Assembly: GCF_900177345.1 (NCBI RefSeq)
Contig: NZ_FWZT01000018.1
Span: 1-64,000 of the forward strand
Origin: Pseudobacteriovorax antillogorgiicola
Lineage (GTDB): Bacteria; Bdellovibrionota_B; Oligoflexia; Oligoflexales; Oligoflexaceae
Length of the DNA: 64,000 nt
Direction of reading: 5' to 3'
Position 1 is the stretch's first letter. Every line of letters starts with the position of its first letter. Below the pieces are notes generated by a model. It searched no databases. It was not told the DNA's origin and saw nothing but the letters and a program-made list of their open reading frames with translations. The position numbers were made by a program, and so were the translations under genes. This document shows, in pieces, positions 51,872-62,293 of the stretch.

Positions 51872-52333
51872 ATGAAGCTATTAAGTGTGTTAGCCCTGTT
51901 TGGTTTGTCAGTACCCGCCTTTGCTGGAAGCGTTAAGGTGATTCGCCACGTTCCTGAACACCAGGTTATCCGTGTCGAAGTGGGAGAGTGGGAAGAGTTT
52001 GATCAAAGAGACTTTGACCGTTATATGAGGCGAGTCGGTTACGACTACAAGGCCCACCATTATGCCAACCGCAGACTGAGGCAGCGGGTTAGGACCTTAG
52101 AGCAAGCCGTTCAACAGCTTCAGGAAACGGTCTACCAGCTCCAGGTAAGTCAGCAGGATCAAGATCGTGGCAGTCGCTATGTATGCGTGATTAAAACTAG
52201 CATGCATGGTACCTTCATGGCCAAAGATAGCAGCCGTCTAGGAGCCCAAGGCAAAGTGCACCGCAAGTGCGAGAAAGAGGCTAGCGAATTCTGGTGTAAA
52301 GATGCGAAAATGTCCTGTGAGGCTGAAGGCTAG
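51872..52333 (+). CDS. small exported protein with coiled coil and Cys-rich tail
   Basis: No family recognised. The 153-residue product has a signal peptide (MKLLSVLALFGLSVPAFA), a helical stretch with heptads (RQRVRTLEQAVQQLQETVYQLQVSQQ, about 68-95) and a C-terminal domain with Cys in pairs (YVCVIKTS...HRKCEKEASEFWCKDAKMSCEAEG), suggesting trimer or dimer formation followed by a disulfide-stabilised domain. GGAGG precedes the ATG. A DUF2007 gene follows 36 bases later and may be co-transcribed. Confidence 0.65.
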   Translation: MKLLSVLALFGLSVPAFAGSVKVIRHVPEHQVIRVEVGEWEEFDQRDFDRYMRRVGYDYKAHHYANRRLRQRVRTLEQAVQQLQETVYQLQVSQQDQDRGSRYVCVIKTSMHGTFMAKDSSRLGAQGKVHRKCEKEASEFWCKDAKMSCEAEG

Positions 52334-52369
52334 GCCTTTTGGCCCGTTTCCTATTCTAGTGGAGATTGA

Positions 52370-52579
52370 ATGCGTTTAGTACATACCTTCGGATCGCGAT
52401 TTGAAGCAGAGCAGTTTGTTGCATTTCTTAATGGGTCAGGTGTTGAAGCCATGATTATATCAGACGATGAGGCGGGTCTTTTGCCGGCTCTGTCTTACCA
52501 GTCTGGAGTAAAAGTTTATGTCCATGAGGATGATTTTTCCAAGACCATAAAACTCATGAATTCATTTCAAGACTCTTAG
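52370..52579 (+). CDS. DUF2007 putative signal-transducing protein
   Basis: A 69-residue cytoplasmic protein matching DUF2007 from end to end: LVHTFGSRFEAEQFVAFLNGSGVEAMIISDD and VKVYVHEDDFSKTIKLMN, the ferredoxin-like fold usual for this family. A signalling role is proposed from domain fusions in other species, without biochemical proof. GGAG is 5 bases before the ATG. It lies between an exported protein and an Atm1-like exporter. Confidence 0.8.
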   Translation: MRLVHTFGSRFEAEQFVAFLNGSGVEAMIISDDEAGLLPALSYQSGVKVYVHEDDFSKTIKLMNSFQDS

Positions 52580-52647
52580 CTTTCTGCAACTGAAATCGGT
52601 TGATAATGTATATTAGCGGAAAGACTACTATCTAAGAGGCAACTGCA

Positions 52648-54450
52648 GTGCGCGCGACGACTCACTACGATCCCCAAGATGAACAGGTGGAACGAGATCA
52701 TATCCGAACCTTAAAAACTCTGTGGAACTACATATGGCCTAAGGGCAACGAAGGCTTTAAGGGGAGGGTGATTGCCTCTCTGAGCTGCTTGCTTCTCACC
52801 AAAGTTCTGAGCGTTTATACACCTGTGATCTACAAACATCTGATTGATCGCTTTACCATCGATGATTTATTGGTAGCACTGCCGCTAGGGCTGATATTTG
52901 CCTATGGTGCAGCAAAAATAGCGCAGTCTTTTTTTGGAGAATTGCGAGATTTTTTGTTTATGAAAGTCTCTCAGCGGACCAGACGCCTTGCTTCTTTAAA
53001 AACATTTGAGCACCTCCACCATCTGCCGCTTCAGTTTCACTTAGAGCGGCAAACTGGAGGCATCTCACGAGTGATTGAGCGAGGCACCCGAGCCATCCGG
53101 TTTGTACTCTCGTTTCTGGTGTTCAACATTGGCCCCACTATTCTTGAATTGGCAATGGTTGCTGGGCTTCTCACCTACTTCTTCGACTTTCGATTTGCGA
53201 TGGTCGTAGGTATCACAGTAAGCATCTACATCCTGATGACAGTTCAAGTAACGGAATGGCGTTTGAAATATCGAAGGGATATGAATCAAAAAGATACCTT
53301 AGCCAATAGCAAGGCGATCGATAGCCTCTTAAACTTTGAGACCGTAAAGTACTTTGGTAATGAGCGCTTTGAATTCCAGCGCTATGATAAAGCCTTAGAA
53401 GGATTCGAAGATGCAGCATTGAAGAGCCAAGGCTCGCTGCTTCTTCTAAACGTGGGTCAACAGCTTGTGATTGGCTTGGGAACGATCACAATTCTATATC
53501 TAGCAGCCATGGGGGTTATGGATAAGACCCTAACCATTGGTGACTTTGTGATGATCAACACCTACATGCTTCAGCTGTTTATTCCACTTAATTTCTTAGG
53601 GTTTGTCTACCGTGAGATCAAACAGAGTTTGATCGATATGGATAAGATGTTTGAACTGATTGAAATTGAGCCAAGCATAAAGGATGAAGATGACGCCCCG
53701 GAGCTCGCTGTTAATAGTGGTGCGATTGAGTTTCGTCAGGTGTCATTCCACTATCATAGCCATCGACCGATATTAAAAGGCGTAAGTTTTACCATCTATC
53801 CAGGTGAGACAGTTGCTCTTGTAGGGCCCTCGGGAGCTGGAAAATCGACGATTTCTCGGCTTTTGATGAGGTTTTATGATGTATGCGAGGGAGCTGTACT
53901 GATTGATGGTCAAGATATTCGAACTGTGACTCAAGAGTCATTGCGTAAGGCTATCGGAATCGTGCCTCAAGATACCGTATTGTTTAACGATACCATAGGC
54001 TACAATATCCATTACGGTAATCCTGCAAAACCTGAAACGGATATTCCTAAGGCGGCAGCTTCAGCTAAGATTGGGACATTCGTGGAGAGTTTGAAAGATA
54101 CTTATGAAACCAAAGTTGGTGAGCGAGGGCTCAAACTATCCGGTGGCGAAAAGCAGAGAGTTGCAATTGCACGGGCTATTCTAAAAGACCCTAAGATTCT
54201 CCTCTTTGATGAAGCGACATCGGCATTGGATACCAAGACTGAAAGGGAGATTCAGGGCTCATTGGATGCGATCACGAGGGGGCGAAGCACCTTAGTGATC
54301 GCTCATCGTCTGTCGACCATTGTCAACGCCGACCGAATTCTGGTCTTATCGCAGGGAGAGATCGTTGAAAAGGGAACCCACGACGAGTTGCTAGCGGCCC
54401 AAGGAGAATACTTTCGTATGTGGAACCGCCAGCAACAATCGAGTGACTGA
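52648..54450 (+). CDS. Atm1-like ABC exporter (ABCB7/HMT1 type)
   Basis: A 600-residue half-transporter: six membrane helices (about 40-330) then an ABC domain with Walker A GPSGAGKST, signature LSGGEKQRVAIARAIL, Walker B ILLFDEATSALD and switch AHRLSTI. Details such as RGTRAIRFVLSFLVFNIGPTILE and NFETVKYFGNE are those of the Atm1/ABCB7 group, which exports glutathione-linked sulfur or heavy-metal conjugates. The start is GTG at 52648 with AGAGG 8 bases upstream. It ends 8 bases before the convergent fadH stop. Confidence 0.87.
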   Translation: MRATTHYDPQDEQVERDHIRTLKTLWNYIWPKGNEGFKGRVIASLSCLLLTKVLSVYTPVIYKHLIDRFTIDDLLVALPLGLIFAYGAAKIAQSFFGELRDFLFMKVSQRTRRLASLKTFEHLHHLPLQFHLERQTGGISRVIERGTRAIRFVLSFLVFNIGPTILELAMVAGLLTYFFDFRFAMVVGITVSIYILMTVQVTEWRLKYRRDMNQKDTLANSKAIDSLLNFETVKYFGNERFEFQRYDKALEGFEDAALKSQGSLLLLNVGQQLVIGLGTITILYLAAMGVMDKTLTIGDFVMINTYMLQLFIPLNFLGFVYREIKQSLIDMDKMFELIEIEPSIKDEDDAPELAVNSGAIEFRQVSFHYHSHRPILKGVSFTIYPGETVALVGPSGAGKSTISRLLMRFYDVCEGAVLIDGQDIRTVTQESLRKAIGIVPQDTVLFNDTIGYNIHYGNPAKPETDIPKAAASAKIGTFVESLKDTYETKVGERGLKLSGGEKQRVAIARAILKDPKILLFDEATSALDTKTEREIQGSLDAITRGRSTLVIAHRLSTIVNADRILVLSQGEIVEKGTHDELLAAQGEYFRMWNRQQQSSD

Positions 54451-54458
54451 ATACCTTA

Positions 54459-56600
<2,142 letters not shown>

Positions 56601-56732
56601 TCAGTTAAATCACGCACCAGCGATGAATTACGGGAAGACTATCAGAAAAAAACAGCTTCAACCATTCAAACCAGGATGGGGAGAGATTCTTGGGCGGAGC
56701 GGGAAATTGGTGGGGATCTCAGGGGTGAAAAT

Positions 56733-56748
56733 GAGGGGCGTGCCCCTC
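56733..56748 (-). terminator. hairpin after ahcY
   Basis: GAGGGGC / GCCCCTC form a perfect 7-bp stem (inner pairs must open to give a loop), 8 bases after the ahcY stop; on the minus strand ATTTT follows. The six T lie before rather than after the stem, so its efficiency is unclear. Confidence 0.5.
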
Positions 56749-56756
56749 AAAAAAGC

Positions 56757-58121
56757 CTAGTACTTGTAATCGTCAGTTTTGTAAGGACCGTCGACTTCGA
56801 CATTGATGTACTTCGCTTGGTCTGGAGTCATCCGTGTGATAACACCACCAAATCCACGAACCATGTCCGCTGCAACTTCCTCGTCAAGTTTCTTAGGAAG
56901 CACTTTGACGTAAAGAGGATCACGACTGGCAGGATCTTGGTTATTCCACGCTCTCTCAAACATGTACATCTGCGCCAAAACTTGGTTGGCAAATGAGCCA
57001 TCCATGATACGGCTAGGGTGGCCTGTGGCATTGCCAAGGTTGACTAGTCGACCTTCAGATAGAAGGATGAGGTAGTCATTTTCTTGAACGTTGCGGTAGA
57101 TTTTGTGTACCTGAGGCTTAACCTCTTCCCACTCGTAGTTGTCCCTCATGAACTTGGTATCGATTTCATTGTCGAAGTGACCGATATTACATACGACAGC
57201 GCCGTTTTTGAGAAGTTGCAGCATGTTTTTATCACACACATTGATGTTACCAGTTGTTGTAACAATCAAATCGGTGTTGCCAAGAAGGTCTTTGTTCATA
57301 CCGTCAAGCTTACCAGTGTTGTTCCCATCTTTGTACGGTGAAACAACCTCGAAACCATCCATGCAAGCTTGCATGGCGCAGATTGGATCGATTTCAGAAA
57401 CCTTTACGATCATGCCTTCCTGACGAAGGGACTGGGCCGAACCCTTACCCACATCACCATAGCCTACGACGAGAGCCTTCTTACCAGACAGTAGCATGTC
57501 TGTACCACGCTTGATCGCATCATTGAGCGAGTGACGGCACCCGTACTTGTTATCGTTCTTAGATTTTGTGATTGAGTCGTTGACGTTGATTGCGGGAACC
57601 TTGAGAGTTCCCTCTTTAAGCATTTCTTGCAGACGGTGAACGCCAGTGGTTGTTTCTTCTGTGATGCCGTGGATTTTCTCAAGCATCTCAGGATACTTTT
57701 CATGGACCATGGCAGTTAAGTCGCCACCATCGTCAAGAATCATATTGCAGTCCCAAGGCTTACCGTCTTTAAGGATGGTTTGCTCGATACACCATTCACC
57801 TTCCTGCTCAGTCTGTCCTTTCCAAGCATAGACAGGGATTCCAGCAGCAGCCATAGCGGCAGCAGCGTGGTCTTGGGTAGAGAAGATGTTGCAGGATGAC
57901 CAGCGAACTTCAGCGCCCAACTCAACAAGAGTTTCAATCAAAACAGCAGTTTGAACAGTCATGTGAATACAGCCGATGATCCGGGCGTTAGCAAGAGGCT
58001 TTTCAGTGCGGTATTTCTCGCGAAGAGCCATCAATGCTGGCATTTCTTTCTCTGCTAGAGCAATTTCCTTGCGTCCGAAATCCGCAAAGGAAATATCGGC
58101 GACTTTGTAATCTTGACTCAT
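56757..58121 (-). CDS. ahcY: S-adenosylhomocysteinase
   Basis: Hydrolyses S-adenosylhomocysteine to adenosine and homocysteine, relieving product inhibition of methyltransferases. The 454-residue protein has [17 protein letters not shown], the NAD-binding [33 protein letters not shown] with the catalytic Lys and Asp, and the C-terminal [10 protein letters not shown] with the conserved Lys/Tyr pair reaching into the neighbour's NAD site. The internal insertion typical of many bacterial forms is present. AAGGAG is about 8 bases before the ATG. A promoter overlapped by a TTCAATATTGAA palindrome is located within the end of the upstream sahR gene, so it can be controlled apart from sahR. Confidence 0.95.
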   Translation of the reverse strand: MSQDYKVADISFADFGRKEIALAEKEMPALMALREKYRTEKPLANARIIGCIHMTVQTAVLIETLVELGAEVRWSSCNIFSTQDHAAAAMAAAGIPVYAWKGQTEQEGEWCIEQTILKDGKPWDCNMILDDGGDLTAMVHEKYPEMLEKIHGITEETTTGVHRLQEMLKEGTLKVPAINVNDSITKSKNDNKYGCRHSLNDAIKRGTDMLLSGKKALVVGYGDVGKGSAQSLRQEGMIVKVSEIDPICAMQACMDGFEVVSPYKDGNNTGKLDGMNKDLLGNTDLIVTTTGNINVCDKNMLQLLKNGAVVCNIGHFDNEIDTKFMRDNYEWEEVKPQVHKIYRNVQENDYLILLSEGRLVNLGNATGHPSRIMDGSFANQVLAQMYMFERAWNNQDPASRDPLYVKVLPKKLDEEVAADMVRGFGGVITRMTPDQAKYINVEVDGPYKTDDYKY

Positions 58122-58149
58122 GCGCTAACTCCTTAATGTAATGTTTGGA

Positions 58150-59169
58150 TCAGGATATATACGATCCTGTCCTGTGATGTTCAATATTGAAAAAAGCTTT
58201 AAGTTGCACTTGAAAGCCATTCTTCATACCTATATAGAGGCTTTGACCAAGCTCTAAGCCGCAGGCCTCACCCCACTCATCGAGATCCTTAGGGTGAAAT
58301 CCTAGCCATAAATCGCCACAAGATTCTTTCACCCATTCTTGGTTGTGATGACAAAGCTCGGCAATCAGCAAGACTCCGCCGGGTTTTAGGGCTCTTTTAA
58401 AAAGTGAGAATATCTGCTGAGGGGCAGACATGTGATGCAGCACCATATTTAGGGCTAGAAGATCAACTTGAATCTCACGCTCGACGATGGTTTCAATCTC
58501 TTCGTGTAGGAAGGAAACTTTGTCGATACCCTTACGAGCCATTGCCTGCTCAGTCCGGTGAAGCATATCTTGAGAGTTGTCGATGGCGATGACTTCTTCG
58601 AAGGTTTCGGCAAGATAGCTCAGCAACTCACCGTCCCCTGGTCCAAGCTCTAAAGCGAGTCCACGGGCCTGTCCCTGCATTTGCTGAATCAAGTCTTTGA
58701 CTAATGAACCGTACTGATCGAAACTAACAATCTTACCCTGTTGTTCGGCGAAACTTGATGCGTTGCGGTTGAAAAACTCCCGAGATTGCTCACTGCGATC
58801 CCGGTGCACCTGCGCCACGCGGGCTGCGATCTCCGGGCTAACCTCAATCTGGTCCACTGTATCGAACAGTGATAGCAGCAGGTCCTTCATTGGATTGGTG
58901 CTTCGAATCAAGGGCCGTCTATAGAAGAGTGAATTGCCCTCGCGACGAGATGTGATCAAGCTGGCCTTGGACAGCACCTTAAGATGATGGCTCATCCCCG
59001 GTTGCGGAACGTCAAATATACTAGCTAGCTCCTGCACCCCAAAGGACGAGCGCCGGAGAACTCTCAAGATATCGAGACGCAGAGTATCCCCTGCAGACTT
59101 CAGAACATGAGCTAGTTGATCGCACGTTAAAGCGCTAGGTATCTGGTTTTCTTCTGTAACCACCGTCAT
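58150..59169 (-). CDS. sahR: SahR-like regulator: ArsR-type HTH plus methyltransferase fold
   Basis: The 339-residue protein joins an ArsR winged helix (about 1-100: LKSAGDTLRLDILRVLRRSSFGVQELASIFDVPQPGMSHHLKVL) to a SAM-methyltransferase domain (ALELGPGDGELLSYLAETFEEVIAIDNSQDML; LNMVLHHMSAPQQIFSLFKRALKPGGVLLIAELCHH). This two-domain layout beside ahcY is that of SahR, the SAH-responsive repressor of the methionine cycle in Proteobacteria. Start ATG 59169 has GGAGG 5 bases upstream; ATG 59181 does not. It is 28 bases upstream of ahcY. Perfect palindromes TTTCAATATTGAAA upstream and TTCAATATTGAA near its 3' end are the likely operators. Whether it still methylates anything is unknown. Confidence 0.85.
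   Translation of the reverse strand: MTVVTEENQIPSALTCDQLAHVLKSAGDTLRLDILRVLRRSSFGVQELASIFDVPQPGMSHHLKVLSKASLITSRREGNSLFYRRPLIRSTNPMKDLLLSLFDTVDQIEVSPEIAARVAQVHRDRSEQSREFFNRNASSFAEQQGKIVSFDQYGSLVKDLIQQMQGQARGLALELGPGDGELLSYLAETFEEVIAIDNSQDMLHRTEQAMARKGIDKVSFLHEEIETIVEREIQVDLLALNMVLHHMSAPQQIFSLFKRALKPGGVLLIAELCHHNQEWVKESCGDLWLGFHPKDLDEWGEACGLELGQSLYIGMKNGFQVQLKAFFNIEHHRTGSYIS
58156..58191 (-). promoter_or_regulatory. ahcY promoter overlapped by SahR operator
   Basis: On the minus strand TTGAAC, a 17-base spacer and TATATA form a sigma-70-like promoter whose start would lie about 28 bases before the ahcY ATG. The 12-bp palindrome TTCAATATTGAA (58180-58191) covers the -35. It sits inside the last codons of sahR. 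Confidence 0.6.
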
Positions 59170-59488
59170 ATGGGCCTCCATCTGAAAGGCTAGAAGCTTA
59201 TCGGTCCTTTGTCAAATAAATATCAACTTTTTTTTATATTGATTATTTTCAATATTGAAAGAATTTGTAAAAGGGAGGCACCATGGGAAAGAGCGGGCAC
59301 AAGGGTTCTTTGGGTGGAGAGGTATTTTTTGATCTAAATAGCTAAAATCTATAAGAGATAGAGTTTCTTTGAAGGATTGGATGGCATCAGCCGTTAAGTT
59401 TATTGCACCTCTCATGACAGTTTAAAACAAAAGCTTTCCTTGATGGCAAATAGTGGCATTCATCAAATCATTCATCGGGAACGCTATA
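59170..59488. other. divergent intergenic region sahR / lipoprotein
   Basis: About 320 bases holding the sahR operator, an AT-rich stretch and the leader of the lipoprotein at 59489. A 67-codon minus-strand frame (59212-59415) covers the operator but has no ribosome site and is not called. Confidence 0.5.
59247..59260. promoter_or_regulatory. perfect palindrome upstream of sahR, likely autoregulatory operator
   Basis: TTTCAATATTGAAA, a perfect 14-bp palindrome, lies 78 bases upstream of the sahR ATG; its 12-bp core is identical to the site before ahcY. A looser inverted repeat, TATCAA-N12-TTGATT, adjoins it at 59221-59244. Confidence 0.6.
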
Positions 59489-60826
59489 ATGAATAACCGT
59501 TTGACCCCTGGCCTTTGGCTTACCTTAATAATCTTAACCGCTTGTAATCAGGGCGGTGGAAATCAGCAAGAATCGATCGAAACTCAATCTCATGTATCAG
59601 AGAATCTAGGAGACGGAGATCTGAACGTGGGTCAGGGGGGCCGCGCCAATCCTCAAGAGCAGTCCATGGATGAGCTTATGACTGACGAACCCATGGAGGA
59701 GCTGCCGCCGGAAACAAGTCCAGGGGGAGAAAATGCCGAGGGTGGTGATGACAACCAAGTAGAGGTTGCCGAGACAAGTTCTGATGAGGACGCGCAGGAT
59801 GACGAGCAAGACACTGAGCCCGTGGCAGAGCCAAGTCCAGCACCAAAGGTAAAGCCTTGGAGCCAGGTGGATGCCGTTTTTGAAGCAGCTATTCTCCTAG
59901 GTGACCTGGATCTTAGCTACTGTCAGAAGGAAGTCTTGGAGTTTGAGGGATGTAGTAAGCTTGAGAGTCGTGCTCAGCGTCAAGCAAACCGTTTCCAGGA
60001 AATTTGTAAGCAGCAAGCGTTGATTTCATATCGTGCGGCCAACACCGATAAGCACCTCAAGATCGTAGAAATCAAGCGTCGCCTAGCTGAAGAGATCCCA
60101 GCTGAAACAAATCGTCATGATCGAGTGACAGCACGTCTTGCGCGGAAGATAGAGCGTATCTCAGCTAACCTTGATAAGCGTATTCTTAAGCTTGAGAATC
60201 GTCTTGGTAAAATCGATAGTAAGCTGACGAAAACTTACCAGAAGGCAGCGAAAAAGCAGTGTGTCCTTCTTCCGGCTGCCCAGGAAGGAAATCACGTTGA
60301 AAACGGTAGTTTCGAAGCAACTGACTTAGGTGGATCGAGTTGGAATATTTTTACATCTGAGCAAGTTCCTGCTTGGAATATCGAGTGGAACCATAGTGAA
60401 GCTTGTGACGGCAACCGCGCCCCTAGCGTCGAGATTCAGAAAGCTTTTGTGTTAGGTCGAAGCATCGATGCAGCTGATGGCAACCAGTACTTAGAACTAG
60501 ATTCAGACTGCAAGGGTAGGGGCTCCAAGAAGACAACGGTTACTATGTCCCAGATTATCAACACCATCCCTGGGCGCACTTATGAGATCAGCTTCGCATT
60601 CCGCGCCAGACCAGGAAATCGGGGCAATCAAGCTCTAGCTGTGAACTTCGGAGATACAGAAGTCTATGCTGAGGAAAACATACCAAATACCCAAGACTGG
60701 TTGTTTGAATCCATCGTTGTCACAGCAACTAGTTTCCAAACTACCATCAGTTTCTCAGACTTCGGCGATGCGAATACATTTGGAACTCTTTTAGACGATG
60801 TCGCAGTAATGGACATAACCGAATAA
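59489..60826 (+). CDS. lipoprotein with acidic linker, coiled coil and C-terminal jelly-roll-like domain
   Basis: From the ATG at 59489 (GGGA 9 bases upstream) the 445-residue product has a lipoprotein signal ending LIILTAC, an acidic, Pro- and Gly-containing linker (about 25-125), a charged helical region (about 130-265, with HDRVTARLARKIERISANLDKRILKLENRLGKI) and a C-terminal domain that begins HVENGSFEATDLGGSSWNIF and includes QYLELDSD and RTYEISFAFRARPGN. That pattern (NGSFE..., YLELD...) resembles DUF642/choice-of-anchor or carbohydrate-binding jelly-roll domains. It should sit at the outer membrane and bind sugars or matrix; this is inferred. A terminator follows. Confidence 0.7.
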   Translation: MNNRLTPGLWLTLIILTACNQGGGNQQESIETQSHVSENLGDGDLNVGQGGRANPQEQSMDELMTDEPMEELPPETSPGGENAEGGDDNQVEVAETSSDEDAQDDEQDTEPVAEPSPAPKVKPWSQVDAVFEAAILLGDLDLSYCQKEVLEFEGCSKLESRAQRQANRFQEICKQQALISYRAANTDKHLKIVEIKRRLAEEIPAETNRHDRVTARLARKIERISANLDKRILKLENRLGKIDSKLTKTYQKAAKKQCVLLPAAQEGNHVENGSFEATDLGGSSWNIFTSEQVPAWNIEWNHSEACDGNRAPSVEIQKAFVLGRSIDAADGNQYLELDSDCKGRGSKKTTVTMSQIINTIPGRTYEISFAFRARPGNRGNQALAVNFGDTEVYAEENIPNTQDWLFESIVVTATSFQTTISFSDFGDANTFGTLLDDVAVMDITE

Positions 60827-60860
60827 TTTGTTCTTAGAAACCAACTCTTGACCTCATCTT

Positions 60861-60893
60861 AGGCGGGCTTTCACAGGAAGGCCTGCTTTTTTT
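60861..60893 (+). terminator. rho-independent terminator
   Basis: AGGCGGGCTTTC pairs with GAAGGCCTGCTT (several G-U pairs, short loop), followed by a T run, 34 bases after the lipoprotein stop at 60826. Confidence 0.75.
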
Positions 60894-61064
60894 GTTTTCT
60901 TAGATCAAGAAAACAGTATTTGGCGACGCCTCATCAGGCCTGCTTAAGACCCTAGGATTATGTTGAGATTTGCCCTGGTTTAAAAAGGTGTATAAATATC
61001 TAAAGGATCTCCACCAGATAGCCGATACGTTCCCAGTTGAGTCGTTTTTAACGGGGGATAAAGG

Positions 61065-62165
61065 ATGAAAGCTCATATTTTCATGTGCTTTTTACTGGGG
61101 GCTGGGCTCGCGGCGTGTACCGAGCAGGCAACATATGAACGAACACCAGGTCAAGCTGGAACTGGCGGAAGTGGTTCCGGCAGTGGTAGCGGTTCTGGTT
61201 CTGGTAGTGGTGGTAGTCAGGGTTCCGAAAATATCAATGGTACACCTGAGGGAGAAGATCACTTCGAAGGTAAGATCGTTGCTGCCTTCCGGTCAACTTC
61301 GAGAAACTGCTTGAGCTGTCATGATGCTCCTCGAAATGTCTTAGGTAATCCAGATGCCTCTGATGAAGCAATCTACGATTACGGTAAAATGTTTAGCCTC
61401 CTTAAAAAGGGTGGCTTTAACAACGATAATGATTTTATCAATCCACTTCTCGGAAAAACAGATCACCCTGGTGCACAAATCTGCGAAGATGAAAGCACGG
61501 ACCTCTGTGCCCTAGCCATCGAGTGGTTTGGCATTGAGTTTAAAGATGCTAATAGCCGCTTTGGAAAAGTCGATAAGTTCGATATCTCCTTCGATGGAAT
61601 TAATATCCTTGGTGAAGCGACGAATGTGAATAATCCAGAAGAAAAACTGACTGTTCGTGCTTACCTCGATGGTAAAGCAGAAGATGGTGCCACCATGATT
61701 GGTGAGGGTATCGCCGATGGATTCGAAGATTCTTTTAACTTCCGGCTAGACGACGCTGTTCGTGACAATGCCCAGCATCAAGTCTACCTCTACGCTGTTG
61801 TCGATGGCAAGGAGGAAGAGCTAGGTGGTAGTCCTTTATCAGTGATGGGCTACAGGCCTCGTGGGGCTGCGACCTACCCGGGTTCAGGTGCACTTGGCAT
61901 CAATGCCGGTTGTGGTTGCCATGAGGGTGGATTTATTTATAGTTCTCTATGGCCTGACTTGATTATTCCTTCAGGTGGATCTGCGGGCCCGAATGCGGGA
62001 ACTTTTGGAAAGCCTGATAGCAACTATCTAATAGATTTAGGTAGCGGTACTGCAGGTACTCGGGGAGCTAATCATCCCGGTGGTGTTTTGGGTATCAATG
62101 CAGCAGCAGTCAGGACTTGGTGGTGTGCAGAGTTCGATCCTGATGGTGTTGGAGAATGCTCCTGA
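61065..62165 (+). CDS. lipoprotein with Gly-Ser linker and c-type heme motif
   Basis: The 366-residue product has a lipoprotein signal ending AGLAAC (Cys18), a Gly-Ser repeat linker at residues 32-51 (coded at 61158-61217), then a heme-binding type motif CLSCH (82-86). A second, non-standard CGCH (283-286, CxCH) lies in GINAGCGCHEGG. The middle (165-262: KFDISFDGINILGEATNVNNPEEKLTVRAYLDGKAEDG) is beta-rich and repeats the layout of an Ig-like domain. The C-terminus has WWCAEF and GECS, possibly a disulfide. GGGGG and AAGG precede the ATG. Its role may be electron transfer at the surface, together with the LRR/heme lipoprotein at 16072; unproven. Confidence 0.72.
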   Translation: MKAHIFMCFLLGAGLAACTEQATYERTPGQAGTGGSGSGSGSGSGSGSGGSQGSENINGTPEGEDHFEGKIVAAFRSTSRNCLSCHDAPRNVLGNPDASDEAIYDYGKMFSLLKKGGFNNDNDFINPLLGKTDHPGAQICEDESTDLCALAIEWFGIEFKDANSRFGKVDKFDISFDGINILGEATNVNNPEEKLTVRAYLDGKAEDGATMIGEGIADGFEDSFNFRLDDAVRDNAQHQVYLYAVVDGKEEELGGSPLSVMGYRPRGAATYPGSGALGINAGCGCHEGGFIYSSLWPDLIIPSGGSAGPNAGTFGKPDSNYLIDLGSGTAGTRGANHPGGVLGINAAAVRTWWCAEFDPDGVGECS

Positions 62166-62199
62166 ATTAAGTTAAATAGCTAAATATTATAATAAAAAA

Positions 62200-62228
62200 C
62201 AGCTACCCTGAGCGGTGGCTGTTTTTTA
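62200..62228 (+). terminator. rho-independent terminator
   Basis: ACAGCTACC / GGTGGCTGT form a 9-bp stem with one G-U pair and 6-base loop CTGAGC, flanked by A6 before and T6 after, 34 bases after the heme lipoprotein stop. The symmetric tracts make it bidirectional in principle. Confidence 0.88.
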
Positions 62229-62293
62229 TTGCATAATTAGTCGAAATGGCCTATCAAAAGGCTCCTGATGCCTGTCTAGTCTTAGGAGTCACC

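Noticed and set aside
59212-59415. 67-codon minus-strand frame upstream of sahR
   Set aside because: No ribosome site; it covers the palindromic operator and AT-rich promoter region, so it is more likely non-coding.
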